Assembly (NCBI RefSeq): GCF_030815085.1
Contig: NZ_JAUSWG010000010.1
Direction: 5' to 3' (one strand)
DNA from: Paraclostridium ghonii
Lineage (GTDB): Bacteria > Bacillota > Clostridia > Peptostreptococcales > Peptostreptococcaceae
DNA: 64,000 nucleotides
The position numbers and the translations under genes are program-made. Below are positions 25,900 through 35,413 of the stretch, one piece after another. The notes under the pieces are model-generated. The model worked only from the letters and a program-made list of their open reading frames with translations. It ran no database searches and had not been told where the DNA came from. Numbering within the stretch: the first letter of the stretch is position 1; every line of letters starts with the position of its first letter.

Positions 25900-28029
25900 T
25901 TATTTTTCTTTATTTTCTTTTACTTCTTTAACTTCTTTTTTCTCAGGTTTTGGTAAAAGTACTTTTCTAGATAAATTAACTCTACCTTTTTCATCTATTT
26001 CAGTTACTTTAACTTTTACTTCTTCACCTATGTTTAAAACATCCTCAACCTTATTAACTCTTTCATGAGCTATGTGAGATACATGAAGTAATCCTTCTTT
26101 TCCTGGAAGTATTTCAACAAATGCACCGAAATTCATTATTCTTGTTACTTTACCAGTATAAGTTTCACCTACTTCAGCTTCAGCAACTATATCATTTATA
26201 ATTTGTTGAGCTTTAGCTATCATTTCAGCTTCTATACCACTTATAAATACTTCTCCTGTTTGTTCTATATCTATTTTAACTCCAGTTTCATCGATAATTT
26301 TAGTTATTATTTTACCACCTGGTCCAATAACATCTCTTATTTTATCTGGATTTATATTCATTGTTACTATTTTAGGAGCATATTTAGAAAGCTCTGGTTT
26401 AGGTTTTGATATAGTTTTTCTCATTTCATTTAGTATGTGTATTCTACCTACTTTAGCTTGCTTTAAAGCAGTTCTTAAAACTTCTTCATCTATACCAGCT
26501 ATTTTTATATCCATTTGTATAGCAGTTATACCCTGCTCAGTACCTGCAACTTTAAAGTCCATATCTCCTAAATGATCTTCCATACCTTGTATATCTGAAA
26601 GTACAGCAACCTTATCATCATGCTTTATAAGTCCCATAGCAATTCCTGCTACCATATCTTTTAATGGAACCCCTGCATCTAAAAGAGATAATGTTGATCC
26701 ACATACACTACCTTGAGATGTTGATCCGTTAGAACTTAAAACTTCAGAAACAACTCTTATTGCGTATGGGAAATCTTCTTTTGAAGGTAGCACAGGAATT
26801 AATGCTCTTTCTGCAAGCGCACCATGACCTATTTCTCTTCTACCTGGACCTCTTGAAGGTCTAGATTCTCCAACACTATATGCTGGGAAGTTGTAGTGAT
26901 GCATATATCTTTTACTTTCTTCTTCATCAAGTCCATCAAGTATTTGAACATCGCCTAAAGCTCCTAGTGTTGCTATAGACATTACTTGAGTTTGACCTCT
27001 TGTAAATAGTCCAGATCCATGCGTTCTTGGTATAAACCCATTATCACACCATATAGGCCTTATTTCATCTGGCTTTCTATTATCTGGTCTTACATTTTCA
27101 TGTACTATAAGCTTTCTAACTTGTTCTTTTATTATAGCATGTAGTGTCTCTTCTATATCTTGTCCGAACTCTTCTGCTATATCTTCAAAATTATCAAAAG
27201 TTTCTTCTTTAACTGCATCCATTTTTTCCATTCTTTCAAGTTTTTCTACAGTTTTTACAGCTTCTCTCATTTTATCTGTAGCAAACTCACGAACGTCTTT
27301 TTCTACATCTGCATTTATTTCAAAAAGAGTAACTTCAATTTTTTCTTTTCCAACTTCAGCAACTATAGTTTCTATAAACTCAACAACTTTTTTGATTTCT
27401 TCATGCGCAAATAATATAGCTTCTAACATTAATTCATCTGGTATTTCCTCTGCACCTGCTTCAACCATCATTATAGCATCTTTCGTTCCTGATACTACAA
27501 GGTGTAGCGAACTTTTTTCTCTTTGCTCAGCAGTTGGATTTATAACAAATGCACCATCTACTAATCCTACTAATACAGATCCTGTAGGTCCATTAAATGG
27601 TATGTCAGATATAGATAATGCTATAGATGAACCTATCATTGCTACTATATCAGGTGTACAATCTTGATCAACTGATAAAACTGTTGCTACTACTTGTACA
27701 TCATTTCTAAATCCTTTAGGGAATAAAGGTCTTATAGGTCTATCTATAAGTCTTGATGTAAGTATAGCTTTTTCTGAAGGTTTTCCTTCTCTTTTTAAGA
27801 ATCCTCCAGGTATTTTTCCTACTGAATATAATTTTTCTTCATAATCAACACTTAAAGGGAAGAAATCTATTCCATCTCTTGGTTGCGCTGACTTTGAAGT
27901 ATTGACCATAACCATAGTCTCACCATATTGAAGTATGGCACTTCCACTAGCTAGTTCGGCAATTTTTCCTATTTCAACAGAAAGCTCTCTTCCTGCAAAA
28001 TCCATTTTAAAAACTTTATGTTCAAACAT
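25900..28029 (-). CDS. pnp: Polyribonucleotide nucleotidyltransferase (PNPase)
   Basis: A 709-residue phosphorolytic 3-prime exoribonuclease, trimeric. Two RNase PH domains (about 1-215 and 310-550, with SYEEKLYSVGKIPGGF-like and EIGHGALAERALIPVLP segments) flank a helical domain. They are followed by KH (IGPGGKIITKIIDETGVKIDIE) and S1 (GKVTRIMNFGAFVEILPGKEGLLHVSHI) domains. I chose the ATG at 28029 after GAGGAGG; an upstream frame extension lacks a ribosome binding site. It lies in the rpsO-pnp neighbourhood, but degV is inserted between them. Confidence 0.97.
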   Translation of the reverse strand: MFEHKVFKMDFAGRELSVEIGKIAELASGSAILQYGETMVMVNTSKSAQPRDGIDFFPLSVDYEEKLYSVGKIPGGFLKREGKPSEKAILTSRLIDRPIRPLFPKGFRNDVQVVATVLSVDQDCTPDIVAMIGSSIALSISDIPFNGPTGSVLVGLVDGAFVINPTAEQREKSSLHLVVSGTKDAIMMVEAGAEEIPDELMLEAILFAHEEIKKVVEFIETIVAEVGKEKIEVTLFEINADVEKDVREFATDKMREAVKTVEKLERMEKMDAVKEETFDNFEDIAEEFGQDIEETLHAIIKEQVRKLIVHENVRPDNRKPDEIRPIWCDNGFIPRTHGSGLFTRGQTQVMSIATLGALGDVQILDGLDEEESKRYMHHYNFPAYSVGESRPSRGPGRREIGHGALAERALIPVLPSKEDFPYAIRVVSEVLSSNGSTSQGSVCGSTLSLLDAGVPLKDMVAGIAMGLIKHDDKVAVLSDIQGMEDHLGDMDFKVAGTEQGITAIQMDIKIAGIDEEVLRTALKQAKVGRIHILNEMRKTISKPKPELSKYAPKIVTMNINPDKIRDVIGPGGKIITKIIDETGVKIDIEQTGEVFISGIEAEMIAKAQQIINDIVAEAEVGETYTGKVTRIMNFGAFVEILPGKEGLLHVSHIAHERVNKVEDVLNIGEEVKVKVTEIDEKGRVNLSRKVLLPKPEKKEVKEVKENKEK

Positions 28030-28167
28030 TAATGCTTGTACCTCCTCTTTATTAAAAACCGCGTTTAGTATCCTATGTACTATCTTATCAAAAATACTAT
28101 AATTTAACAACATAAAAGTAAATTACTAGCTTTCATCAATATAATTTAGAGATACAAAACGTAAATT

Positions 28168-28198
28168 AGCAAATATTTGTTTTTATATATTATTTGCT
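28168..28198 (-). terminator. Possible weak terminator after degV
   Basis: An 8-bp stem AGCAAATA / TATTTGCT with a 15-nt loop about 20 bp past the degV stop. It is AT-rich and has only a loose T tract. Confidence 0.4.
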
Positions 28199-28220
28199 TA
28201 TTATGCAAAATTTAATACAT

Positions 28221-29054
28221 TTAATTTGAACAACTAATAGCTATTATATCTGGCCCTGTGTGTGAACAAATACAAGCTCCACCTCTAGTAAAATATAATT
28301 TTTTAACTTTCAAGCTTTCTTCAACTTCTTTTTGTAGTATTTCAAAGTCACCTACATTAGCTCCGCATCCAATCATTACATTTTTATCTTCAAAATTATC
28401 ATATTGAGATTTTAATAAGTCTATTAATGTATGTACTACATGCTTTTTTCCTCTTACTTTGGTAACTAAAGATATACTTCCATCTTTCATTGAAAATACA
28501 GGTTTTAAACTTAGCATATTGCCTATGGCAGCTGTAGTCACAGATACTCTTCCACTTCTTTTTAGATACTCTAAGCTATCTGGAACAAAAAATAAGTTTA
28601 CACTATCTCTTAACGCTTCTAATTGAGCTATTATACTTTTAGCATCCGCATTCTTTTCTATAAGCTCACAAGCTTTTATAACAAATTGCCCACTTCCTAG
28701 GGATAAATTCAATGTATCAAAGACATGTATATCTCCTTCTGTGTCATTTTTAGCCATCATAGCACTTTGATATGTTCCAGAAGATTTAGATGATCCATTT
28801 ATACAAATTATTGAGTAGTCATCCTTATATTTATCAAAAACTTCTTTAAATTGCATATATGTTGCCTGAGACGTCTTGGGTACAGTATGTATTTTTTTCA
28901 TATTTTTATAAAATTCTTCATTTGTCATATCTGTACCATCTTTATATTCTTTGTCTTCTATAATTATAGTTAATGGAATTATTTCTATTTCATGTTTTTG
29001 AACTAAATCCATAGGAATATCACATAAACTATCGCATATTAATTTTATTTTCAT
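28221..29054 (-). CDS. DegV family fatty-acid-binding protein
   Basis: 277 residues. DegV/FakB proteins bind a long-chain fatty acid and, with the kinase FakA, allow it to be phosphorylated for lipid synthesis. Typical motifs are DSLCDIP near the N-terminus, TSQATYMQF, INGSSKSSGTYQSA (lipid carboxylate site), PDSLEYLKRSGRVS and FTRGGACICSHTGPD. No fakA is nearby, so the role is by family only. It is inserted between rpsO and pnp, which are adjacent in many bacteria. ATG after AGGAGGGG. Confidence 0.92.
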   Translation of the reverse strand: MKIKLICDSLCDIPMDLVQKHEIEIIPLTIIIEDKEYKDGTDMTNEEFYKNMKKIHTVPKTSQATYMQFKEVFDKYKDDYSIICINGSSKSSGTYQSAMMAKNDTEGDIHVFDTLNLSLGSGQFVIKACELIEKNADAKSIIAQLEALRDSVNLFFVPDSLEYLKRSGRVSVTTAAIGNMLSLKPVFSMKDGSISLVTKVRGKKHVVHTLIDLLKSQYDNFEDKNVMIGCGANVGDFEILQKEVEESLKVKKLYFTRGGACICSHTGPDIIAISCSN

Positions 29055-29189
29055 AGTAAATCCCCTCCTAAAAGAAAAATTTCTATATAAATTATACTAT
29101 TCCTTTATATATTTTAATTTAATTTTAGACAATTTGTAATTTTTTTGTCTTTGTGTAAAGCTTCGACTCTTTAAAGTCCCTAAACAAAA

Positions 29190-29211
29190 AAAGAAGGCTT
29201 AAACCTTCTTT
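29190..29211 (-). terminator. Intrinsic terminator of rpsO
   Basis: An 8-bp stem AAAGAAGG / CCTTCTTT with a 6-nt loop, followed on the minus strand by a T tract. It lies 20 bp past the rpsO stop. Confidence 0.75.
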
Positions 29212-29230
29212 CTTTATCTAAAAAATATAA

Positions 29231-29485
29231 TTATTTTCTTAATCCTAATTTAGCTATTAAAGCTCTGTATCCTTCTAGATCTCTCTCTTTTAAGTAAGCT
29301 AATAAGTTTCTTCTCTTACCAACCATCTTTAAAAGACCTCTTCTTGAGTGGTGATCTTTTTTATGAGTTTTTAAGTGATCGTTTAACTCGTTTATTCTAG
29401 CTGTTAATAATGCTATTTGTACTTCTGGAGAACCAGTATCTCCTTCAGCTCTTCCGAATTCTTTTATTATTTCAGTTTTGTTCAT
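29231..29485 (-). CDS. rpsO: Ribosomal protein S15
   Basis: An 84-residue primary 16S rRNA-binding protein of the small subunit. Recognised by EFGRAEGDTGSPEVQIALLTARINEL, HKKDHHSRRGLLKMVGKRRNLLAYLK and RYRALIxKLGLRK-like ends. It is slightly shorter than the usual 88-89 residues because of a shorter N-terminus, without loss of signature. ATG with GGAGG 9 nt upstream. It has a separate promoter within the end of ribF and a structured leader, in line with known S15 autoregulation. Confidence 0.98.
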   Translation of the reverse strand: MNKTEIIKEFGRAEGDTGSPEVQIALLTARINELNDHLKTHKKDHHSRRGLLKMVGKRRNLLAYLKERDLEGYRALIAKLGLRK

Positions 29486-29521
29486 TTGTTAATACCTCCA
29501 TTTTTTATTAAATCCCCGATT

Positions 29522-29602
29522 ACTAAGCATTGATTGGAGTATTCAAATGCTGAGTAGCGGTTCACGAACTTTATTTTACCATAAAGCATGACTACTTGTA
29601 AA
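29522..29602 (-). promoter_or_regulatory. rpsO promoter and candidate S15-responsive leader hairpin
   Basis: Minus-strand TTTACA (29597-29602), 18 bp, then TAAAAT (29573-29578), predicting a leader of about 80 nt. The leader holds a hairpin: ACTAAGCATT (29522-29531) pairs with AATGCTGAGT (29546-29555) with one internal mismatch and a 14-nt loop. S15 of many bacteria binds its own leader, but whether this hairpin is such a site is inference. Confidence 0.45.
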
Positions 29603-30515
29603 CATACTTTTTGCATACAAAATTTACGTCTTTTCTCAATTGCGATTTTAATTCATCTATAGAATTGAATTTTTTTTCATATCGTATTCTATCTAAAAAT
29701 TCAACTTTGATTATTTCACCATATATATCTTTATCAAAATCAATTATATTGGTTTCTATAGATAATGATTTTCCATTTACTGTAGGATTGTATCCTATGT
29801 TTGTAGCTCCATAGTAAACTTTATTTTTAACATATACCCTTACTGCGTATATTCCATTTTTAGGTATAATAAGCTTATCGTCTACCTTAAGATTGGCGGT
29901 TGGAAATCCCATTGTTCTACCAAATTTTTTAGCATGTATAACTTCTCCTTCTATAGAGTAGTTTCTTCCCAAAAAGTCTTTAATTTCGCTAACATTGCCT
30001 TCATCTATAAGCTTTCTAATATAGCTACTACTAACTCTTCTATCTCTTATTTTTATAGGCTCAATTATCTTTACATTCATATCATAGTTTTTACCCAAAG
30101 TTTTAAGCAAACTAGCATTTCCTTCTTTGTTTCTAGCAAATGTAAAATCATGCCCTACTATAACCTTTTTGCATTTTAGTTTTTCATGCAAAATTTCTTT
30201 TACAAAATCTTTTGGAGATATTTTAGTCATATACTCATCAAATGGAATCATAAAAACTATATCTACACCTAATTCTTTAAATATTTTTATTTTTTCTTCA
30301 TTTACAATTATATTTTTTATAGAATTCGCTCTAAAATACCTCATAGGATGGTTTTCAAACGTAAACACTACGCTTTTATAGTTATTTAGCTTAGCTTCTT
30401 TTACAGCTTCTTCTATAAGCTTTGTATGGCCTTTATGAATACCATCAAAATTCCCAATAGTTACAACAGTATTTTCAACATTCAGTACTTCATCTAATGA
30501 TTTTATAATAGTCAT
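29592..30515 (-). CDS. ribF: Bifunctional riboflavin kinase / FAD synthetase
   Basis: 307 residues making FMN and then FAD. The N-terminal nucleotidyltransferase domain has TIGNFDGIHKGHTKLI (17-32) and VGHDFTFARNKEGN. The C-terminal flavokinase domain has GRTMGFPTANLKVD and NGIYAVRVYVKNKVYYGATNIGYNPTV. The length is typical. It follows truB by 24 bp, in the conserved truB-ribF-rpsO order. The rpsO promoter lies over its last codons. Confidence 0.96.
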   Translation of the reverse strand: MTIIKSLDEVLNVENTVVTIGNFDGIHKGHTKLIEEAVKEAKLNNYKSVVFTFENHPMRYFRANSIKNIIVNEEKIKIFKELGVDIVFMIPFDEYMTKISPKDFVKEILHEKLKCKKVIVGHDFTFARNKEGNASLLKTLGKNYDMNVKIIEPIKIRDRRVSSSYIRKLIDEGNVSEIKDFLGRNYSIEGEVIHAKKFGRTMGFPTANLKVDDKLIIPKNGIYAVRVYVKNKVYYGATNIGYNPTVNGKSLSIETNIIDFDKDIYGEIIKVEFLDRIRYEKKFNSIDELKSQLRKDVNFVCKKYVYK

Positions 30516-30539
30516 AATAAATTCCCCACTACTTATATT

Positions 30540-31445
30540 CTATACAAATAGTTTATCACTTTTTAAGCATAATGTCCCATCAACTTTTAAGAATTTACCT
30601 ACTCCTAAAAACTTACCTTCACTATATACTCGTACAGATTCATCAGTTTCTTTAAAATCACCTTTTAAAAATCCTTTTTTATACACTATAGCTCCATTTA
30701 CATAAGACTTCACTGCAAGCGGATTTATATGTATACTATTAAAGTTTGATAAAACATAATCTATATCATATAAGTGTTCATCTAGATTACCTTCTTTGTG
30801 AAACACTTCTAATTGTTCTAATGTTATTGCATTGTCTATGTTGAATTTTCCTGATGATGTTCTAAGTAAAAATGACATATGCCCTCCACATCCTAACTCT
30901 TTACCTATATCGTAGCATATGCTTCTTACATAAGTTCCTTTAGAACATTTAACATAAAACATTACTTTATTATCCTTAAATGATAAGACATTAAGCTCTT
31001 TTATATTAACATTTCTATATTTAAGTGTAATTTCTTCAGCTCTTCCAGCTCTAACTAAATCACACATTCTTTTTCCATTTACTTTTAAAGCTGAGTACAT
31101 AGGTGGAAGTTGCTTTATTTCGCCTCTTTGAGTATTAAATGCTTTTTCAACTTTATCTATATCTATATTATTAACTTCAAATTTTTCTATTATCTCACCT
31201 GATGAGTCATAGGTATCTGTATTTATCCCTAAAGTCAGTTCACAAATATATGACTTATCCTTATTAAGAATAAGTTCGCTAACCTTTGTAGCTTTTCCTA
31301 TACATATAGGTAGTACCCCTGATGCATCTGGATCAAGGGTACCTGTGTGACCAACTTTTTTTATATTTAATATCTTCCTAACTCTACTTACAACATCGTG
31401 AGAAGTCATTCCTGTAGGTTTTAAAATATTTACTATTTTGTTCAT
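30540..31445 (-). CDS. truB: tRNA pseudouridine-55 synthase TruB
   Basis: A 301-residue enzyme making the universal pseudouridine at position 55 of tRNA. The catalytic aspartate is in GHTGTLDPDASGVLPICIGKATK. KPTGMTSHDVV at the N-terminus and RRTSSGKF-like (LRTSSGKFNIDNAITLE) elements are typical, with a short PUA-like tail. I chose the ATG at 31445, 8 nt after AAGGA; an ATG three codons upstream is too close to that site. It follows nrnA by 11 bp. Confidence 0.96.
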   Translation of the reverse strand: MNKIVNILKPTGMTSHDVVSRVRKILNIKKVGHTGTLDPDASGVLPICIGKATKVSELILNKDKSYICELTLGINTDTYDSSGEIIEKFEVNNIDIDKVEKAFNTQRGEIKQLPPMYSALKVNGKRMCDLVRAGRAEEITLKYRNVNIKELNVLSFKDNKVMFYVKCSKGTYVRSICYDIGKELGCGGHMSFLLRTSSGKFNIDNAITLEQLEVFHKEGNLDEHLYDIDYVLSNFNSIHINPLAVKSYVNGAIVYKKGFLKGDFKETDESVRVYSEGKFLGVGKFLKVDGTLCLKSDKLFV

Positions 31446-31456
31446 ATCAATCATCC

Positions 31457-32437
31457 TTAAATGTGTTTTAAGACTTCGTCAATCACCATTTTTTTTGCAT
31501 TTTCTATACTGTCTTTTATAGTACATCCTGAGGCTCTGACATGGCCTCCTCCTCCAAATTTTTGTGCAATGAAACTAACATCTACATAGTTTTTAGATCT
31601 AAAACTCACTTTAATCTCATTCTCTGATTTTTCCTTAAATAAAAGTCCAACCTCAACTCCATCTATATCTCTAGTATAGGATGTAACTCCATCTGCATCA
31701 TTAAATGAAATACCATTTCTATTTAGCATATCTATAGTTAACATCATACTAGCAACTTTTTCATCCACTATATCTAAAGTATCTAATGCTTCTCCTAGTA
31801 ACTTGTAGTAGTTGTATGGATTACTTTGGAATATCTTTTGAATTATAAGATCTTTTTTAGCTCCTACATTAACTAAATCATAAGCCATAAGATAACTACT
31901 CGGATTCGTGTTTGAATAAGAGAAATTACCTGTATCGGTTAAAAGTCCTGTATATAGGTATGTAGCTATATCTGCATCTATTAATTGAATATCAATAGTT
32001 TTAGAATATTCTTTAAGTAAATTATAAACTAATTCACACGTAGATGATTCATTTGGATTTATATAGTTTAAATCTCCGAAATTATCATTACTTGCGTGAT
32101 GATCTATACAAATTAATTTTTCAACAGATGTTTTTATTTGATCACTTACGCAAATTCTGTTAAAATCTCCACAATCAAGGGATATTAAAGTGTAATCACT
32201 TAAATTCATATCTATTTCTTCTGATTTTAGTATATTTACATTTTCAACTAAAAATCCTAAATTAACCGGTATAGTATCATCTAGTACATATAATACATTT
32301 TTCCCTAACTTTTTTAAAGCATTGTACATAGACAACGTAGATCCTATATTATCCCCATCTGGGCTACAATGAGAGGTAACAATAAAATTGTTACCCTCTT
32401 GTATAGCATTTATAATATTTTCCATATTTATTTTCAT
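31457..32437 (-). CDS. nrnA: DHH-DHHA1 phosphoesterase, NrnA-type nanoRNase / pAp phosphatase
   Basis: A 326-residue cytosolic enzyme that degrades 2-5 nt RNAs and dephosphorylates pAp. The DHH domain has SPDGDNIGS (manganese aspartates), SLDCGD, CIDHHASN and LTDTGNFSYSNT. The DHHA1 substrate domain ends in GGGGHVRASGCTIK. Its place between rbfA and truB is the usual one in Clostridia. It starts 3 bp after rbfA ends, so translation is likely coupled. Confidence 0.9.
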   Translation of the reverse strand: MKINMENIINAIQEGNNFIVTSHCSPDGDNIGSTLSMYNALKKLGKNVLYVLDDTIPVNLGFLVENVNILKSEEIDMNLSDYTLISLDCGDFNRICVSDQIKTSVEKLICIDHHASNDNFGDLNYINPNESSTCELVYNLLKEYSKTIDIQLIDADIATYLYTGLLTDTGNFSYSNTNPSSYLMAYDLVNVGAKKDLIIQKIFQSNPYNYYKLLGEALDTLDIVDEKVASMMLTIDMLNRNGISFNDADGVTSYTRDIDGVEVGLLFKEKSENEIKVSFRSKNYVDVSFIAQKFGGGGHVRASGCTIKDSIENAKKMVIDEVLKHI

Positions 32438-32440
32438 TAA

Positions 32441-32830
32441 TTATTCTCCTTGAGAATCATCTGAAAAATCTTTTTTAGTTTTTTGATTATCTTCATTAAC
32501 TTTCTTTATAAGATTTTCCATATACATTCCTTTTTCAATAGAATCATCAAGTTTAAAGATAATTTCTGGAGTATGTCTAAGTTTTACATTTTTTCCTACT
32601 TCTTTTCTTATATATCCACAAGCACTTTTTAGACCTGCCATGCTTGATTCTTTATTTCCACCTAGTATACTTACATATACATAGGCATAACTTAAATCAC
32701 TAGTTACCTCAACATCTGTAACACTTATAAGAGAATTTATTCTATAGTCTTTTATTCCACTTATAAGCATTGTACTTACAACTTTTCTTATTTCTTCGCC
32801 TATTCTTTGCGTTCTGCTATATGATGCCAT
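32441..32830 (-). CDS. rbfA: Ribosome-binding factor A
   Basis: A 129-residue KH-like protein needed for late maturation of the 30S subunit and 16S rRNA 5-prime end. Motifs SRTQRIGEEIRKVVSTML, VTDVEVTSDLSYAYVYVSILG and LRHTPEIIFKLDDSIEKGMYMENLI are diagnostic. A charged tail of about 20 residues follows. ATG after GAGG. It lies directly downstream of infB in the conserved operon. Confidence 0.96.
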   Translation of the reverse strand: MASYSRTQRIGEEIRKVVSTMLISGIKDYRINSLISVTDVEVTSDLSYAYVYVSILGGNKESSMAGLKSACGYIRKEVGKNVKLRHTPEIIFKLDDSIEKGMYMENLIKKVNEDNQKTKKDFSDDSQGE

Positions 32831-32851
32831 AATATCGACCTCTTTTACTTA

Positions 32852-34792
32852 CTATTTTAGTTTTCTTTCTACTTCTTTAGTTATATAAGCTTCTACTATG
32901 TCGCCTTCTTTTATATCATTGAAGTTAGTAAATGTTATACCACACTCATATCCATGATTTACTTCTTTTGCATCATCTTTAAATCTCTTTAATGCTGCTA
33001 TTTCACCTTCATGGATTATTATTCCATCTCTAACAATTCTTACTTTACCATTTCTAAATATCTTACCGCTTAATACATAACTTCCTGCTACTGTACCAAC
33101 TCCAGATATTTTAAATGTATTTCTTACTTCTGCTTTACCTGTTTCTTCATCTACATACTCAGGATCTAACATACCTGTCATAGCAGCTTGTACATCTTCT
33201 ATAGCCTTGTATATTATTGTATATGTTCTTATATCTACTTCTTCTTTTTTAGCCATTACTTCAGCTGTAGCTACTGGTCTTACGCTAAATCCTATTATTA
33301 TAGCATTAGATGCTCTAGCTAGCATAACATCAGACTCAGTTACTGCTCCAACACCACAGTGTATAACTCTAACAGCAACTTCTTCTGTAGATAATTTCTC
33401 TAATGATTGCTTAACAGCTTGAACAGATCCTTGAACGTCAGCTTTAACAACAACGTTTAACTCTTTAACTTCAGCATCTGACATTTGGCTAAAGAAATCG
33501 TCAAGACTTATTCTTTGGTTAGATTTTAACATTTCTTCTCTTGCTATATGTTGTCTCTTTTCAGCTACGATTCTTGCTATTTTTTCAGTAGCAACTGCAA
33601 CAAATTGATCTCCACCTTGTGGAACTTCTGATAAACCTAATATTTCAACTGCAGTAGATGGTCCAGCAACCCTAACTCTTCTACCTTTGTCATTTATCAT
33701 CGCTCTAACTTTACCACTAGCAGTACCTGCAACTATAGGATCTCCAACTTTTAAAGTTCCTCCTTGAACAAGTACAGTTGCAACCGGTCCTCTTCCTTTG
33801 TCAAGTTGAGCTTCTATAACTGTCCCTACAGCTCTTTTATCTGGATTAGCTTTTAATTCTTCCATCTCTGCAACTAATAATATCATTTCAAGTAATGTAT
33901 CTATATTAGTGTTTTGTCTCGCTGATACAGGAACTGATATAACATCTCCACCCCAGTCTTCAACTAATAATCCTTGATCTGCTAATTCTTGTTTAACTCT
34001 ATCTAGATTAGCATCTGGTTTATCTATTTTGTTTATAGCAACTATTATTGGTACTTCTGCTGCTTTAGCATGGTTTATAGCTTCTATTGTTTGAGGCATT
34101 ATACCATCATCTGCAGCAACAACTAATATAGCCATATCTGTTACTTGCGCTCCTCTAGCTCTCATAGATGTGAAAGCTTCATGTCCTGGTGTATCTAAGA
34201 ATACTATTTTTTCTCCATTTATAGTAACTTCAGATGCTCCTATATGTTGAGTTATTCCACCAGCTTCTTTGTTTGTTACACTTGTTGATCTTATAGCATC
34301 TAATAAAGATGTTTTACCGTGGTCAACATGTCCCATAACTGTAACTATAGGAGATCTTTTTACTAAATCTTCTTCTCTATCTTCTTCTATTTCCATTAAT
34401 GCATCTATTTCTGCAGCTTCTTGTTCTGATGTATCTTTTTCTACTAATTCAAATCCATAGTCTTTAGCTACTAAAGAAGCTATTTCAAAGTTTAACTCTT
34501 GGTTTATTGTTGCCATAGTTCCCATTTTCATAAGCTTCATTATTATTTCTGTAGCTGGTTTTTCTAAGCTATTAGCTAATTCTTGAACATTTAATTTACC
34601 TTCAACTGATAATGTTGGAAGTCCACTTCCTCCAGCTTCTTCATTTAATAATTCTATAGCCATTTCTGTGTCTTCTTCACTTAATTCATCATTTTTATCG
34701 CTTACGTTTATATCTAATTCTCCTAGTTTAGCTATAAGTTCTTCACTAGTAATTCCTAAATTTTCTGCTAATTGGTATACTCTTGTTGACAC
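32852..34792 (-). CDS. infB: Translation initiation factor IF-2
   Basis: A 646-residue GTPase that places initiator tRNA on the ribosome. Start is GTG, 5 nt after GGGGGTG. The N-terminus is a short IF2N form (SEELIAKLGELDINV; second IF2N near residue 65) without the long linker of Enterobacteria. The G domain has GHVDHGKTSLLDAI (153-166), DTPGHEAFTSMRARGA and NKIDKP. Beta-barrel and C-terminal fMet-tRNA binding domains follow. It lies between ylxQ and rbfA. Confidence 0.97.
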   Translation of the reverse strand: MSTRVYQLAENLGITSEELIAKLGELDINVSDKNDELSEEDTEMAIELLNEEAGGSGLPTLSVEGKLNVQELANSLEKPATEIIMKLMKMGTMATINQELNFEIASLVAKDYGFELVEKDTSEQEAAEIDALMEIEEDREEDLVKRSPIVTVMGHVDHGKTSLLDAIRSTSVTNKEAGGITQHIGASEVTINGEKIVFLDTPGHEAFTSMRARGAQVTDMAILVVAADDGIMPQTIEAINHAKAAEVPIIVAINKIDKPDANLDRVKQELADQGLLVEDWGGDVISVPVSARQNTNIDTLLEMILLVAEMEELKANPDKRAVGTVIEAQLDKGRGPVATVLVQGGTLKVGDPIVAGTASGKVRAMINDKGRRVRVAGPSTAVEILGLSEVPQGGDQFVAVATEKIARIVAEKRQHIAREEMLKSNQRISLDDFFSQMSDAEVKELNVVVKADVQGSVQAVKQSLEKLSTEEVAVRVIHCGVGAVTESDVMLARASNAIIIGFSVRPVATAEVMAKKEEVDIRTYTIIYKAIEDVQAAMTGMLDPEYVDEETGKAEVRNTFKISGVGTVAGSYVLSGKIFRNGKVRIVRDGIIIHEGEIAALKRFKDDAKEVNHGYECGITFTNFNDIKEGDIVEAYITKEVERKLK

Positions 34793-34806
34793 AAGACCAC
34801 CCCCTA

Positions 34807-35130
34807 TTATATTTTTGTATTTTCAATAAATTCTAAAACCTTATTTGCAAAACTTGTATCCTTAATTCCAACAACTGCTCTAGGTGCTTTTCCAATAGCT
34901 AATCCTAATTGCAGCTTAGTTGAATATGTAACACAGTTTATATTTCTAAAAGATGTTTTATCTTTAAACAACTTTTTTGTGTTATTCGAGGCATCATCTG
35001 CCACTATAACTAATTTCACCCTATTCTTTTTAATATCAAGCATAGTTGAATCATCACCTGATACTAGTTTACCTGCACGCTGAGCGAGACCTAGAAAAGA
35101 ATATATTTTTTCTTCATTAATATTATTCAT
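34807..35130 (-). CDS. L7Ae-family ribosomal-like protein YlxQ
   Basis: A 107-residue RNA-binding protein of the L7Ae/L30e fold (FLGLAQRAGKLVSGDDSTMLDIKKNRVKLVIVADDASNNTKK). In Bacillus it binds kink-turns or structured RNA but its role is not settled. I chose the ATG at 35130, 10 nt after AAGGAG; an in-frame TTG three codons upstream abuts the site. It overlaps ylxR by 8 nt, so translation is likely coupled. Confidence 0.9.
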   Translation of the reverse strand: MNNINEEKIYSFLGLAQRAGKLVSGDDSTMLDIKKNRVKLVIVADDASNNTKKLFKDKTSFRNINCVTYSTKLQLGLAIGKAPRAVVGIKDTSFANKVLEFIENTKI

Positions 35131-35395
35131 TATCTTCAATCTCCTTAATTAGTGACTCATATACCTCATCAGGAATTTCTATTTTAAAAGCTCTATTTAG
35201 GGCTTTGCTTTTAATAGCTTTTTTAAAACATTCACTACAGTTACAAATATATGCACCTCTACCGTTTGCTTTTCCTGTTTTATCTAAAAATATTTGTCCT
35301 TCTTTATTTTTAACAATCCTTATTAACTCTCTTTTATTGTCTCTGTCTTGACAAGCTATACACTTTCGTTGAGGAACTTTTTTTACCTTTTGCAA
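35123..35395 (-). CDS. YlxR/RnpM RNA-binding protein (DUF448)
   Basis: A 90-residue protein. PQRKCIACQDRDNKRELIRIVKNKEGQIFLDKTGKANGRGAYICNCSECF is the DUF448 signature; a basic patch including GRGAY binds RNA. Homologues modulate RNase P in Bacillus. The start is probably the TTG at 35395, 8 nt after AAGGAG; a GTG at 35404 lies on top of that site. It sits between nusA and ylxQ as in all Firmicute operons of this type. Confidence 0.93.
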   Translation of the reverse strand: MQKVKKVPQRKCIACQDRDNKRELIRIVKNKEGQIFLDKTGKANGRGAYICNCSECFKKAIKSKALNRAFKIEIPDEVYESLIKEIEDNE

Positions 35396-35413
35396 ATGTA
35401 TCACTCCTTATAT

